From positions 3,036,001 through 3,100,000 of the forward strand of contig NZ_CP150254.1 in NCBI RefSeq assembly GCF_037975445.1: a stretch of DNA of 64,000 bases. The letters are read 5' to 3'. This document shows positions 9,114 through 17,935 of the stretch, piece after piece. The position numbers and the translations under genes were made by a program. Within the stretch, counting starts at the first letter, position 1; each line of letters opens with the position of its first letter. The DNA comes from Peribacillus sp. FSL P2-0133 (GTDB taxonomy: Bacteria; Bacillota; Bacilli; Bacillales; DSM-1321). The notes under the pieces were generated by a model. That model saw only the letters and a list, made by a program, of their open reading frames with translations, had not been told where the DNA came from and ran no database searches.

Positions 9114-11156
9114 TTAACACCCTTCCTTTGTTTTAATATGAAGATTTCCAAAGTCGTCAACTATTACGATATGATTAGGCCTAATTACAGTTGAAGATGC
9201 ACTTTCCTCAATAATTGCCGGACCAGCAATTCTATGACCGGCTAATAGAGTATCTCGATCATAAATAGCTGTTGCCAAAAATTCATCATCAAATCGAACT
9301 AAACGTTCATCTTTTGGAACTGCGATTCCTCCATTTGCTAAGTCAATATTTTTTAATTTTGCTTTCTCAGGTTTACTAATGACTGTAACTTTGTAGTTAA
9401 CAATCTCCATCACTTCACCGTCAATTTTGAAACCAAAACGATCATTGTGCATATCATGGAAAGTATTCCAAATATGTTGAACATTATCTTCATTAATTTG
9501 GGCATAAGTAAAAGGAATATCTAATTCATAGTTTTGGCCTAAATACCTCATTTCAATGGATGTAATAACTTCAAGATTTTCTCTGTATCCTTGTGAAATT
9601 AAGTCATTCATACCGGTTTCTTTTAATTCTTGGAATACTCGATTTGCTCGATCAATATCAAAAAACTTAGAGGTCATTTGGACAGTTCGCTGCAAATCCA
9701 CTCGGGCATCACATTGGACAAAGCCAAACGCCGAAAATTGTCCTGGGTACACTGGAACAATACAATTTGGAATACCAGCGATATCAATAATGTCGCTTGC
9801 ATGTACAGGGCCCGCTCCACCGAAACTGAGCATTGTAAAGTCACGTGGATCATATCCTTGTTCAATTAATACCATTCTTAATGCTCCAACCATATTGTTA
9901 TTGGCAATCTTCACAATTGCCAGTGCAGTTTCTTCTACAGACATTCCTATTTGTTCACCCAGTTTTTCGATAGCTTTATAAGCAGAATCATAATCAAGTT
10001 TCATTTTTCCACCAAGGAAATTTTGTGGATTTAAACGGCCTAATACTAAATTGGCATCCGTTACAGTCGGTTTCTCTCCACCATTTCCATAACACACTGG
10101 TCCTGGATGTGCACCTGCACTTTCTGGTCCAACATTTAGCATTCCGCCTTTATCTATAGAAGCAATACTTCCGCCACCTGCACCAATTGTACGAATATCT
10201 ATCATTGGTACTTGAATAGGGATTCCCCATTCAATTTCAAAGTTCGTCGTAAATTGTTCTTCTCCGTTTACGATTACCGCTACATCTGTACTAGTTCCAC
10301 CCATATCAAGTGTGACAAGATTATCAATTCCACATAGATTTGCAATTGATTTTCCAGCTACAACTCCTCCAGTTGGGCCTGAAACTGCAGTGTTAATCGG
10401 AGCTTGATCAGTAGCATCGATGGTCATAATTCCACCATTTGATTTCATGATTCCTACATTTTTTGTGATGTTCATATCTTCAAAGTTTTCTTCTAACGTT
10501 TTCACATAGTTTGAAACAATCGGTTTAATATAGGCATCTGCAATAACTGTACTGCCTCTTTCGTATTCCTTCCATTTTGGGAGAACTTCATATGAAATCG
10601 AAACTGGAATTTCAGGTAGGTATTTTTTAAAGAGAGATTTTATTTGTTGTTCATGTGAGGGATTTACATAGGAGTATAGAGTGTTAATTGCAATAGAATC
10701 AATATCGCCTCTATTTCTTATTTCTTCTGCGATTTGTTTTACTTCTTCTTCATTTATTTCCTGTAATACTTCGCCTTTATGAGTTAATCGCTCTGTAATC
10801 TCAAAACAATTCCTCCGTTTTACCAGTGGTTCAGGCTTAATCCAACTGATATCATAATGTTTTTTTCGATTTCCCCGTTGAATAAATGGGACATCTTTAA
10901 AGCCTTTTGTTGTAATAAATGCCACATTTCCCCCTTTTCTTTCTAAAATTGCATTTGTGGCAATGGTTGTGCCATGACGTATTTGACCTACACTTGTTAG
11001 ATCATCAAAATTATTTAATCCAGTCAATAAACCATTAATAGGTTGTTTAGGAGTAGATAGATTTTTCCAAACTTCTACTTCTTGTGTTTCTGTGTTAAAA
11101 GATACAAAATCAGTAAATGTACCTCCCATGTCAATGCCGCAAATGTACTTACTCAT
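9114..11156 (-). CDS. hyuA: hydantoinase A / oxoprolinase family ATPase subunit
   Basis: A 680-residue HyuA-type subunit with the two phosphate-binding motifs of the ASKHA (actin/Hsp70-like) fold: GIDMGGTFTDFV at the N-terminus and LDMGGTSTDVAV in the middle. SGPTGGVVAGK and SFGGAGPVHA are also conserved. The subunit activates a cyclic amide by ATP-dependent phosphorylation so that HyuB can open it. ATG 11156 is preceded by GGGGGAACAAG. Length and motif order are normal for the family, with no sign of damage. Together with HyuB, the aminotransferase and the ALDH it forms the core of a proposed lactam-to-dicarboxylate route. Confidence 0.9.
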   Translation of the reverse strand: MSKYICGIDMGGTFTDFVSFNTETQEVEVWKNLSTPKQPINGLLTGLNNFDDLTSVGQIRHGTTIATNAILERKGGNVAFITTKGFKDVPFIQRGNRKKHYDISWIKPEPLVKRRNCFEITERLTHKGEVLQEINEEEVKQIAEEIRNRGDIDSIAINTLYSYVNPSHEQQIKSLFKKYLPEIPVSISYEVLPKWKEYERGSTVIADAYIKPIVSNYVKTLEENFEDMNITKNVGIMKSNGGIMTIDATDQAPINTAVSGPTGGVVAGKSIANLCGIDNLVTLDMGGTSTDVAVIVNGEEQFTTNFEIEWGIPIQVPMIDIRTIGAGGGSIASIDKGGMLNVGPESAGAHPGPVCYGNGGEKPTVTDANLVLGRLNPQNFLGGKMKLDYDSAYKAIEKLGEQIGMSVEETALAIVKIANNNMVGALRMVLIEQGYDPRDFTMLSFGGAGPVHASDIIDIAGIPNCIVPVYPGQFSAFGFVQCDARVDLQRTVQMTSKFFDIDRANRVFQELKETGMNDLISQGYRENLEVITSIEMRYLGQNYELDIPFTYAQINEDNVQHIWNTFHDMHNDRFGFKIDGEVMEIVNYKVTVISKPEKAKLKNIDLANGGIAVPKDERLVRFDDEFLATAIYDRDTLLAGHRIAGPAIIEESASSTVIRPNHIVIVDDFGNLHIKTKEGC

Positions 11157-11259
11157 ACTTGTTCCCCCTTATTAATTCTAACTATTTTAAATATTACAAA
11201 ATTTATTGATATAGTTACTTGACCGTTTAAAGAAATGAAATCCGTTACTGATTCAAAAA

Positions 11260-11499
11260 TTAATGTTTCCGATACTTCTTATCAAAGATTAACGCTATAT
11301 ATACTAAAGCAATAAGTACTGTTGAAGTAGCGACCCAACGCCAGCCGTCTTGTGAAGTACCTAACGGTTCCCACCAACCATTTATAATAATAATGATAAA
11401 TGGAATAACAAATACCATTGAACTTGCAAGGACACCACGAATTAAGTAATTGGCTTCTTTTTCAGATATCTTTAAATATTCGTTTTTGATCTCATCCAA
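11260..11499 (-). CDS. small two-helix membrane protein (79 aa)
   Basis: A 79-residue protein with a charged N-terminus (MDEIKNEYLKISEKEANYLI), then two hydrophobic segments at about residues 21-42 and 52-72 and a basic tail. It starts 17 bases after the stop of the DMT-type transporter, with AAAGGAGT upstream. A small membrane subunit or chaperone of that transporter is the natural guess. I recognise no family. Confidence 0.65.
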   Translation of the reverse strand: MDEIKNEYLKISEKEANYLIRGVLASSMVFVIPFIIIIINGWWEPLGTSQDGWRWVATSTVLIALVYIALIFDKKYRKH

Positions 11500-11516
11500 T
11501 TGGCATTACTCCTTTT

Positions 11517-12524
11517 CTATTCTCTTAATTTACTTATTGAATTGGACGGCCTTAATAACATAACACTAATTCCAGCAAACATGATTAGGGAACCTATTAA
11601 TAATGAAGTGCTCCAAGTTCCGCCATAAACAGTCATCGAAAGAAGTGTTGTCCATACAAACCCTGTACTCGCTAATAATCCTCCACCAACAGTTCCTGCT
11701 GTATTTATTCCTATATATAGAGCGACAATCATATAGACTCCCCAAGCACCACCAGTTACTGCAGCATATGCCCACCACATAGGTTCTTGAAACATTATAC
11801 TAGCAATATCTGTAAACTTAGGCATTATTGTGAAGTTAAGAATAATCAAAGCGACTAATGCCCAGCCAGCTCTCCAAAACAATGTACTTTCTTCAGGGAT
11901 CATATCTGAACCAGCAGCAATCGCAAAGTTCTCAACTCCATACATGATGGCAGAAAGCAGTCCCATAGCAGCACCTATCAAAACAATTGTTCCCGAAACA
12001 CCCTCTGGAGCTGCAATACTCATTCCACCAGATGCAACCCAAATTCCAGCTACTATAAAGATAACTCCTACTATTGTCCACTTTTGCAGTATCTTTTCCC
12101 TATAGACTAGTGAAGTAATGACAGCTCCCCAAAATCCAAACAATGCTGCTAAAGGACCAGCAATTGCTCCTCCTACTATCGCAGAAGCTGAAAAGAATAG
12201 AAAATCGCCAATCATACCCGTCATGGCGGTAAAAACCCCGTACCATGAAATTTTTGATTTGAAAATTCTAAAATTATCTTTTGCGCTTCCAACCATAAAA
12301 GAATAGATAAAGATAGCAAGCAGACCAAACATATATTCAAAAAATTGAAATGCCATTGAACCTGTAGGGAATGCCATATTAAAAGGGGCTAAAGTCCCTG
12401 CTGAACCTGCAAAACCAAAAGCTACTCCTAGCATAGGAGCACCAAGTGCTGCATACACCATCCCTATTCGAACTTTACGAGATTCTTGCAACATTTTAAT
12501 TTTTTCTAAAGACTCGGCGCTCAT
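11517..12524 (-). CDS. DMT-superfamily (EamA/GRP-like) membrane transporter
   Basis: A 335-residue, very hydrophobic protein with about ten predicted helices arranged as two repeats, as in EamA/GRP-type drug/metabolite transporters. Gly/Ala-rich helices such as GGAIAGPLAALFGFWGAV are typical. Its start overlaps the stop of the upstream gene by ATGA and has a GGGGAGGGG ribosome binding site. Lying inside the hydantoinase-like operon, it probably imports the operon's substrate or exports an intermediate. The direction and substrate are not determinable. Confidence 0.75.
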   Translation of the reverse strand: MSAESLEKIKMLQESRKVRIGMVYAALGAPMLGVAFGFAGSAGTLAPFNMAFPTGSMAFQFFEYMFGLLAIFIYSFMVGSAKDNFRIFKSKISWYGVFTAMTGMIGDFLFFSASAIVGGAIAGPLAALFGFWGAVITSLVYREKILQKWTIVGVIFIVAGIWVASGGMSIAAPEGVSGTIVLIGAAMGLLSAIMYGVENFAIAAGSDMIPEESTLFWRAGWALVALIILNFTIMPKFTDIASIMFQEPMWWAYAAVTGGAWGVYMIVALYIGINTAGTVGGGLLASTGFVWTTLLSMTVYGGTWSTSLLIGSLIMFAGISVMLLRPSNSISKLRE

Positions 12525-12844
12525 GCAGTGCCCCTCCCCGTAATTAGATTTCCTATTTTTAAACCTAATTCATCAATAATTTTTCGAGGTGAGAGTTGGT
12601 AATCAATAAATTCCTTGTGACGTGCTTGTAATTTATACTTCCTTAAAATAGAGTCATTGTGAGTTACCACCTCCACTTCATCTGTCCAACTTTTATTCGA
12701 TAACTCAAGTAATATAGAGCGAATTTTACTTAGCGATTGTTTATTGTAATGATTCTTTAATCCTTGGTATATTTCATACTCCCAAATTCCATCTTCGGAA
12801 AAATATAAAATTGAATAAATAGAATACTTTAAAGGTGGTTTCAC
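12521..12844 (-). CDS. hypothetical protein, possible winged-helix (107 aa)
   Basis: I place the start at GTG 12844 because TTAGGAG lies seven bases upstream and immediately follows the stop of the preceding micro-gene. The longer frame to ATG 12895 has no ribosome binding site and would overlap that gene by 37 bases. The 107-residue product is basic, with helix-rich blocks (KYSIYSILYFSEDG, then QSLSKIRSILLEL) that could be a winged-helix fold. It could be a co-regulator of the operon. No family recognised. Confidence 0.6.
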   Translation of the reverse strand: MKPPLKYSIYSILYFSEDGIWEYEIYQGLKNHYNKQSLSKIRSILLELSNKSWTDEVEVVTHNDSILRKYKLQARHKEFIDYQLSPRKIIDELGLKIGNLITGRGTA

Positions 12845-12858
12845 TTTTTCACTCCTAA

Positions 12859-12975
12859 CTATAATTTCATAATATTGTCTAGCCAGTTTGCACATAACAA
12901 TGCAGTAATTACCGCAATTACAATACTTACTGTAGCTGGAATCCCAGGGTGAAAAATCGGTAGCTTCTTATCCAT
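12859..12975 (-). CDS. 38-aa single-span membrane micro-protein
   Basis: A short frame from ATG 12975 (AAGGGG ribosome binding site) to TAG at 12859. Its product has a polar N-terminus (MDKKLPIFHPG) and one hydrophobic segment (TVSIVIAVITALLCANWL). It is the first gene after the regulator and sits 14 bases before the next start. It resembles the tiny subunits that accompany some permeases. A good ribosome binding site, tight packing and a membrane helix together support it as real. Confidence 0.6.
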   Translation of the reverse strand: MDKKLPIFHPGIPATVSIVIAVITALLCANWLDNIMKL

Positions 12976-13046
12976 TTTTTACAACCCCTTTTTTGTTTTT
13001 TCGTATAACTAAAACCTTAGTACATCACCCCTTTCAAAGTAGCTAT

Positions 13047-13748
13047 TTAAATTAGTTTATCAATCTTGAGTAAACTGATTTCTTCACCGAATAAATTCAT
13101 ATGATCATGCATGACTAATATCGCACGATCAACATCTCTTGATTCAATTGATTTTATCAACATCCAATGATGTTCTTGAGCTTTATCCATTACATTGATA
13201 AAACTACTTGTATAGTTAGTTAATAAGAAAGTCGTATGTTCAGTCATATCAAAGAATGAATTAACTAAAACAGAAAAAATTGGATTTTGAGTTGAACTAG
13301 CTAAAGTCCTATGAAATTTTAAATCCCAGTCTAAAAAACTACTGATACTGATGTCTTCATCCATTTGGTTACAAATGCTTTTTAATTCTTCGATATTGTC
13401 ACTACTAGCCTTTTTAACAGCTAATTTAATGACTAAAGTTTCAAGTTCATGACGAACCTCCTGGATATCTTCAATAGAGGAGTCATATTTGTCAATTACT
13501 CTTTTCAAAGTTTCAGTAACTAACGTATCTTTTATCTTTGTAATATAAGCTCCTTTTCCTGGTTTTATGGTAATTAACCCTTTTTCCCTGAGAATAGTGA
13601 GTGCTTGCCTAATCACATTCCTACTTACATTGTATGATTGTGTTAACTCTCTCTCAGAAGGAAGTTTTTCTCCTTCTTCATAAATTCCTTTGTTAATTTT
13701 GTTCTCTATTTCTTCAGCTACTTCAAAATATAATAAATTTCCACTCAT
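13047..13748 (-). CDS. FadR-subfamily GntR transcriptional regulator
   Basis: A 233-residue regulator with an N-terminal GntR winged helix (GEKLPSERELTQSYNVSRN, with RQALTILREKGLI as recognition region) and a C-terminal all-helical FCD ligand-binding domain (DLKFHRTLASSTQNP; HHWMLIKSIESRDVDRA). ATG 13748 has AAGGTGATT upstream. It is the first gene of the catabolic cluster and its own promoter region carries a 27-bp palindrome (13774-13800). Autoregulation and repression of the lactam/hydantoin genes, relieved by a substrate or product acid, is the likely role. Confidence 0.88.
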   Translation of the reverse strand: MSGNLLYFEVAEEIENKINKGIYEEGEKLPSERELTQSYNVSRNVIRQALTILREKGLITIKPGKGAYITKIKDTLVTETLKRVIDKYDSSIEDIQEVRHELETLVIKLAVKKASSDNIEELKSICNQMDEDISISSFLDWDLKFHRTLASSTQNPIFSVLVNSFFDMTEHTTFLLTNYTSSFINVMDKAQEHHWMLIKSIESRDVDRAILVMHDHMNLFGEEISLLKIDKLI

Positions 13749-13773
13749 CTCTAATCACCTTATTTCTTTTATT

Positions 13774-13800
13774 GGTTACACCGGTATTACCAGTATAACC
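13774..13800. promoter_or_regulatory. operator palindrome in the FadR-type regulator promoter
   Basis: The left half GGTTACACCGGTA and right half TACCAGTATAACC flank a central T at 13787. Eleven of thirteen positions are complementary. The GGTA-T-TACC core matches the site at 5505-5530 and the general FadR-family operator shape. Confidence 0.65.
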
Positions 13801-14521
13801 AGAAAAAGCAAATGTTTTAAAAAAATAATATGTTATTTAGTTCTTGATGTAATCTTATAAAAAGATATTCAAATACACCATCATTTTCCAGTCGGCCATG
13901 TGTAAATCAGAATAAAGTTTAAAAATTTTTTATTAATCAGAATATTCTTAATTAAAAATTAAACTAACTGTTTGCCTTTGTCAATCTTTTTTTTCTTAAA
14001 AATTATCCCATTTTCGCATTTGTATTTTTTAAGAATCTTTGTGATAAATACCGTCTTCTTCGGGATCAGACTAGGTACGCTACCTCAAAGTTATGTAAAA
14101 AAACACATTTTACTTTTGCTTTCTTAATGTATTTGCACGGACACTAGCTGATGTTGAGTTTAAACATATTCCTAGATTTCGAAATATGATTTGACGTTTG
14201 ACTTGTAATATCTAATTCAATCGCTAGTACTTTATTTAGAATTTATTCCAAAATTGTTTTTTCGGCGTTAACTTCTCTCCGAAAGGACGAAGAAAATGGC
14301 ACCATCGTTAGGGGGCCATTCTCTTTCTCTCGTAACCTTTACTTTTATATTTTAAAGCTATAAATACATATTTTACTTAAATATACTCATCACTCTCGTG
14401 TGTCACCCTCTCTTTCTAACCACTTATCATAAGGTGCTTTCTACTTAAAATTACATTAACGGAAATATGTAATCCGCCTTTATTAAGGACAGCCATAATT
14501 GAATGGACTGATGATAATTTT
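13801..14521. other. 720-bp AT-rich intergenic region
   Basis: No open frame with a ribosome binding site on either strand. A partial stem (AGAAAATGGC near 14289 and GGCCATTCTC near 14314) may act as a terminator. Nothing else is recognised. Confidence 0.4.
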
Positions 14522-14977
14522 TTATCCAATATAATTAATCATTGCAACTTCATCACAAGAGTTAAACTTTGGGCAATTCATACAATCAATCCACACTTTT
14601 TCTGGCAAAGTATCCTTTGAAATAATTTCAAAGTTACATTTTTTAAAAAACTCCGTTTCGTATGTTAATGATATTAATCTGCTAATTTCAAGTCGTGAGG
14701 CTTCATTTATAATATGATTAACTAATTTACGACCTATACCTTGACCAGAATGACTTGGAGCAACGACTAATGAACGTACCTCTGCCAGGTCCTGACCTAA
14801 AACATGTAATCCGGCAACCCCAAGTATTTTATTATCTTCTTTCATGACATACATACATTGTAAATGTTGATATAGGGATAATTTTGTACGAGGTAAAACT
14901 ACTCCTTGTTCAGCGTGAATTTGTATTAAATTATAAATATTTTTAACATCACTAGTTACTGCATGATAAATATCCAT
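14522..14977 (-). CDS. GNAT N-acetyltransferase, short ArgA-like
   Basis: A 151-residue GCN5-related acetyltransferase. The acetyl-CoA loop is visible in VAPSHSGQGIGRKLV, and the preceding strand LAEVRSLVV is typical. The C-terminus carries a Cys cluster, WIDCMNCPKFNSCDE, seen in small ArgA-type (N-acetylglutamate synthase-like) GNATs of Bacillus. The gene stands alone, with an AAGGAGAT ribosome binding site. The substrate, an amino acid amine by analogy, is uncertain. Confidence 0.75.
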   Translation of the reverse strand: MDIYHAVTSDVKNIYNLIQIHAEQGVVLPRTKLSLYQHLQCMYVMKEDNKILGVAGLHVLGQDLAEVRSLVVAPSHSGQGIGRKLVNHIINEASRLEISRLISLTYETEFFKKCNFEIISKDTLPEKVWIDCMNCPKFNSCDEVAMINYIG

Positions 14978-15060
14978 ATTTTATCTCCTTATTAGATCTT
15001 AGAATGTTTATTATAAAAATATATTATTTTGTATTTTTATGCAATTAAATGTTTTTTTAT

Positions 15061-15357
15061 TTATGTCAACACTACGACGGCTCCCAACGTAACAAGAATA
15101 AGTGCAATCCATTTTCGCGCACCGGACTTTTCCTGCAACACGTTGCTTGGAATTTCAAACAAGAAATAGCTGATTAAGAAAATGCCAGAAACGCTTCCAA
15201 ACATCTGGCTTGTCAGTGCCAGTGCTTCGTTCTTGTCCAAAGCCGCATAACCTAAATTCGCTCTGTTAATGAATGCGATTACATACAAGACAATAAGAAA
15301 TGGTACAATTCGTCTTTTCACTTTTCTAGTCGTTTGTCTTTCTAAACATAGTTGCAT
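15061..15357 (-). pseudogene. N-terminal fragment of an MFS anion:cation symporter (GudP/ExuT-like)
   Basis: Ninety-eight codons encode the start of an ACS-family MFS transporter: a basic lead, PFLIVLYVIAFINRANLGYAA (helix 1, with the family's N-R-x-N-L-G-Y-A), then helix 2 (FGSVSGIFLISYFLFEIPSN). The frame then ends after helix 3, whereas intact members have about 430 residues. The remainder is absent downstream. It is a truncated gene, possibly once the organic-acid carrier for the adjacent glycolate-oxidase genes. Confidence 0.75.
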
Positions 15358-15595
15358 TGCTCATGTCGCTCACTCATAAATGCAAATATTTAAAAACAAA
15401 AACCTCAATTTATTTGTTAATGAGAATAAGCTAAATAACATTCCATTAATTGAAGACTGAAAACAACTTAAAAGTACCCTTTTACATCAGTAAAGTTTCT
15501 AAAGTTCTTCCCTTTTAATATTAAGTTTTACAGTTTGCGAAACCAGGTTGTAGTCATTAAAGAAAACTCTTGATTAACTCAACAGTTTTTTATAC

Positions 15596-15616
15596 AATAT
15601 TTGTAATACAAATATT
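15596..15616. promoter_or_regulatory. FadR-family operator upstream of the glycolate oxidase operon
   Basis: AATATTTGTA and TACAAATATT flank a single central base: a perfect 21-bp palindrome about 175 bases before the regulator start. The TTGTA-n-TACAA geometry suits a FadR-subfamily regulator such as the one encoded next. A degenerate half copy (TACAA) lies near 15730. Confidence 0.6.
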
Positions 15617-15661
15617 CGTTTTTCGTAGTTTAATTAAAGGTTTTTCTTTATTATAAACAAG

Positions 15662-15677
15662 TTGAAAGCGCTTTCTA
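15662..15677 (+). promoter_or_regulatory. CcpA catabolite-responsive element (cre)
   Basis: TTGAAAGCGCTTTCTA matches the Bacillus cre consensus WTGNNARCGNWWWCAW at all but one position. It predicts glucose repression of the regulator-glcD-glcF operon. Confidence 0.7.
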
Positions 15678-15792
15678 ATTGATATTTCTAAAAATTAGAA
15701 TAAAATCTCAATGCATTCCATAAATATGTCATACAAATTATTAGCTTTTATCCTTCTCTATTGAGATAAAACATGAAAGGTGATAGATTATT

Positions 15793-16500
15793 TTGTCCCA
15801 AAAAGAAAGTGTTTCTCAAATGATCTCCCGTGAATTATTAAACATGATTGAAACAGGGCAGTTCCGTCCAGGTTCTAAGCTGCCAACGGAAAAGGAGTTA
15901 ACGGCTCATTTTTCTGTAAGCAGAGCACCCATACGCGAGGCATTAAGCATGCTGCGTGCTGCTGGTGTCATTAACTCCCGTCAAGGAGGCGGAAGCTATG
16001 TGGAAGAAACGACAAGTTCAACATTCATACATCGCATACAAGTTGAAAGAGATGATGTTGAAAATATTAAGTATCTATTTGAGATGCGAAAGATTCTGGA
16101 ACCTGAAGCGGCCTATTTAGCTGCCCTAAGACGTACACCAAAATGCCTTGACCAAATGAAGAATATTTTAAAAAGAATGGAAGAAGAATCTATTGAAAAA
16201 GGAACTACTGCCATCCATTCTGATATAGAATTTCACAGTTCCATTATTAAGGCTACGCAAAATCCGATTATGATTCAAACGCTTGAAAGCTTATCTACTC
16301 TCTATGAAAAAGCGTTAAACATTACTCTTCGTCCAAACGAACAATTAAAACGAAAACGTAAAGCAGTCTACGATGAACATCAAAGCATTCTTCTGGCAAT
16401 TGAAGCAGAAGAGCCCGAATTGGCTAAACTTCAATGCCAGATTCATTTAAGAAACGCCGAGAAAAAATTAAGTTTATTTTTACAGGATTATACAGTATAG
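15793..16500 (+). CDS. FadR-subfamily GntR regulator of the glycolate oxidase operon
   Basis: A 235-residue regulator starting at TTG 15793, with AAAGGTGAT nine bases upstream. The GntR winged helix reads GSKLPTEKELTAHFSVSRAP with REALSMLRAAGVI. The FCD domain follows, with metal/ligand-type residues in FEMRKILEPEAA, DIEFHSSIIKATQNP and DEHQSILLAIEAEEPELA. It is cotranscribed with glcD (24-base gap). It probably responds to glycolate, lactate or a related 2-hydroxy acid and binds the palindrome at 15596-15616. Confidence 0.85.
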   Translation: MSQKESVSQMISRELLNMIETGQFRPGSKLPTEKELTAHFSVSRAPIREALSMLRAAGVINSRQGGGSYVEETTSSTFIHRIQVERDDVENIKYLFEMRKILEPEAAYLAALRRTPKCLDQMKNILKRMEEESIEKGTTAIHSDIEFHSSIIKATQNPIMIQTLESLSTLYEKALNITLRPNEQLKRKRKAVYDEHQSILLAIEAEEPELAKLQCQIHLRNAEKKLSLFLQDYTV

Positions 16501-16524
16501 CAAAACAGAAAGGATGATAATGAA

Positions 16525-17934
16525 ATGAAAGTAGTAACCGCCAATCACATTCAGGAAATCGATGCAATTATAAAAACGGGAAAAGTCTATACAGATGAAA
16601 GTGACCGCTTTAGCTATTCATTCGATGCTTCATTCGGGACGTATTTGCCGGACCTCGTCATTCAGACAAAAAGTACAGAAGAGCTAGTATCCCTCGTGAA
16701 GTTTGCGAATCGGGAAAAAATCCCTCTTTATCCACGGGGCCAGTCTACTAGTTTAAGTGGCGGGCCGCTTCCGGTTAAAGGGGGCATCGTCCTCGATTTA
16801 TCTGTGATGAATGATATTCTGGAAATTCACGAAGAGGACCTTGTAGCAGTGGTTTCTCCTGGTGTTTTGACATCGAATATACATAAAGCAGCTGAACAAA
16901 AAGGATTTATGTATCCACCTGACCCAAGCAGTTCTCACGTCTCGACAATTGGCGGCAATTTAGCTGAAAACTCTGGAGGGCCGAGGGGGCTGAAATACGG
17001 CGTAACGAAAGATTATGTTATTGGCCTTGAAGTGATTACACCTGAAGGAGAACTCATAAAAACAGGCGGGAGTACCGTTAAGAATGTGACAGGATACGAC
17101 TTAACGAAGCTGATTGTCGGATCAGAAGGTACACTCGGCATCATTACGAAAGCAGTGCTCAGACTCATTCCTAAACCGAAGGCTACTGCAACAATAATGG
17201 TTATTTTTGATAGTTTAGTAGATGCAGGAAGTGCGATTTCCAAAATTCTTGCTGCCGGTATCTTCCCTTCAAAAATGGAATTGATGGATCAGGCATCCAT
17301 TGTAGCAGTTGAACAGTTTGAGCCACTTGGCTTACCTGTTGATGCGGCTGCACTTATTTTAATTGAAATGGATGGCCATCCACTTGCTTTGCAAGAAGAA
17401 GTTGCTCAGGCTTCTGAATTATGTCGTGCCGTAGGAGCAAGAGAAGTTAGAATTCCAAAGGACAAAGTCGAAGAAGCGGAACTTTGGAGAGCACGAAAGC
17501 TCGTATCTCCGGCCATTGTTCGGATTAAGCCTACGAAAATTTCAGAAGACGCCACCGTTCCTCGCAGCAAAATTCCTCAAATGTGTGAAAGACTGCAGAA
17601 AATAAGAGACAAGTATGGTGTTCATCTCGTTGTTTTTGGGCATGCAGGTGATGGTAACCTTCATCCTAACATTATTTGTGATAAAACGGATAAAGAAGAA
17701 ATGAGACGCGTTGAACTAGCTGTTGCGGATATTTTTATGGCGGCCATTGAGCTTGGAGGAACCTTGTCCGGCGAGCATGGCATTGGAATGATGAAAGCTC
17801 CCTTTATGGAAATGGAGCTAGGGGCAGCTGGCCTCGATATTATGAAACGGATTAAAGAAGTATGGGATCCAAATAACATTATGAACCCAGGGAAAATTTT
17901 CCCTGAACCGGGACAAAAATTGGAGTTGAGCTAA
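16525..17934 (+). CDS. glcD: glycolate oxidase subunit GlcD (FAD-linked)
   Basis: A 469-residue FAD-linked oxidase of the GlcD/D-lactate dehydrogenase (VAO) family. The FAD-binding PCMH domain contains PRGQSTSLSGGPLP and GGNLAENSGGPRGLKYG; the C-terminal domain has VFGHAGDGNLHPN (substrate/metal histidines) and SGEHGIGMMK. It oxidises glycolate or another 2-hydroxy acid and passes electrons to the GlcF iron-sulphur protein whose gene begins one base after its stop. No separate GlcE gene is present, as in the two-gene YsfC/YsfD arrangement of Bacillus. The exact 2-hydroxy acid is not certain. Confidence 0.9.
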   Translation: MKVVTANHIQEIDAIIKTGKVYTDESDRFSYSFDASFGTYLPDLVIQTKSTEELVSLVKFANREKIPLYPRGQSTSLSGGPLPVKGGIVLDLSVMNDILEIHEEDLVAVVSPGVLTSNIHKAAEQKGFMYPPDPSSSHVSTIGGNLAENSGGPRGLKYGVTKDYVIGLEVITPEGELIKTGGSTVKNVTGYDLTKLIVGSEGTLGIITKAVLRLIPKPKATATIMVIFDSLVDAGSAISKILAAGIFPSKMELMDQASIVAVEQFEPLGLPVDAAALILIEMDGHPLALQEEVAQASELCRAVGAREVRIPKDKVEEAELWRARKLVSPAIVRIKPTKISEDATVPRSKIPQMCERLQKIRDKYGVHLVVFGHAGDGNLHPNIICDKTDKEEMRRVELAVADIFMAAIELGGTLSGEHGIGMMKAPFMEMELGAAGLDIMKRIKEVWDPNNIMNPGKIFPEPGQKLELS

Positions 17935-17935
17935 C

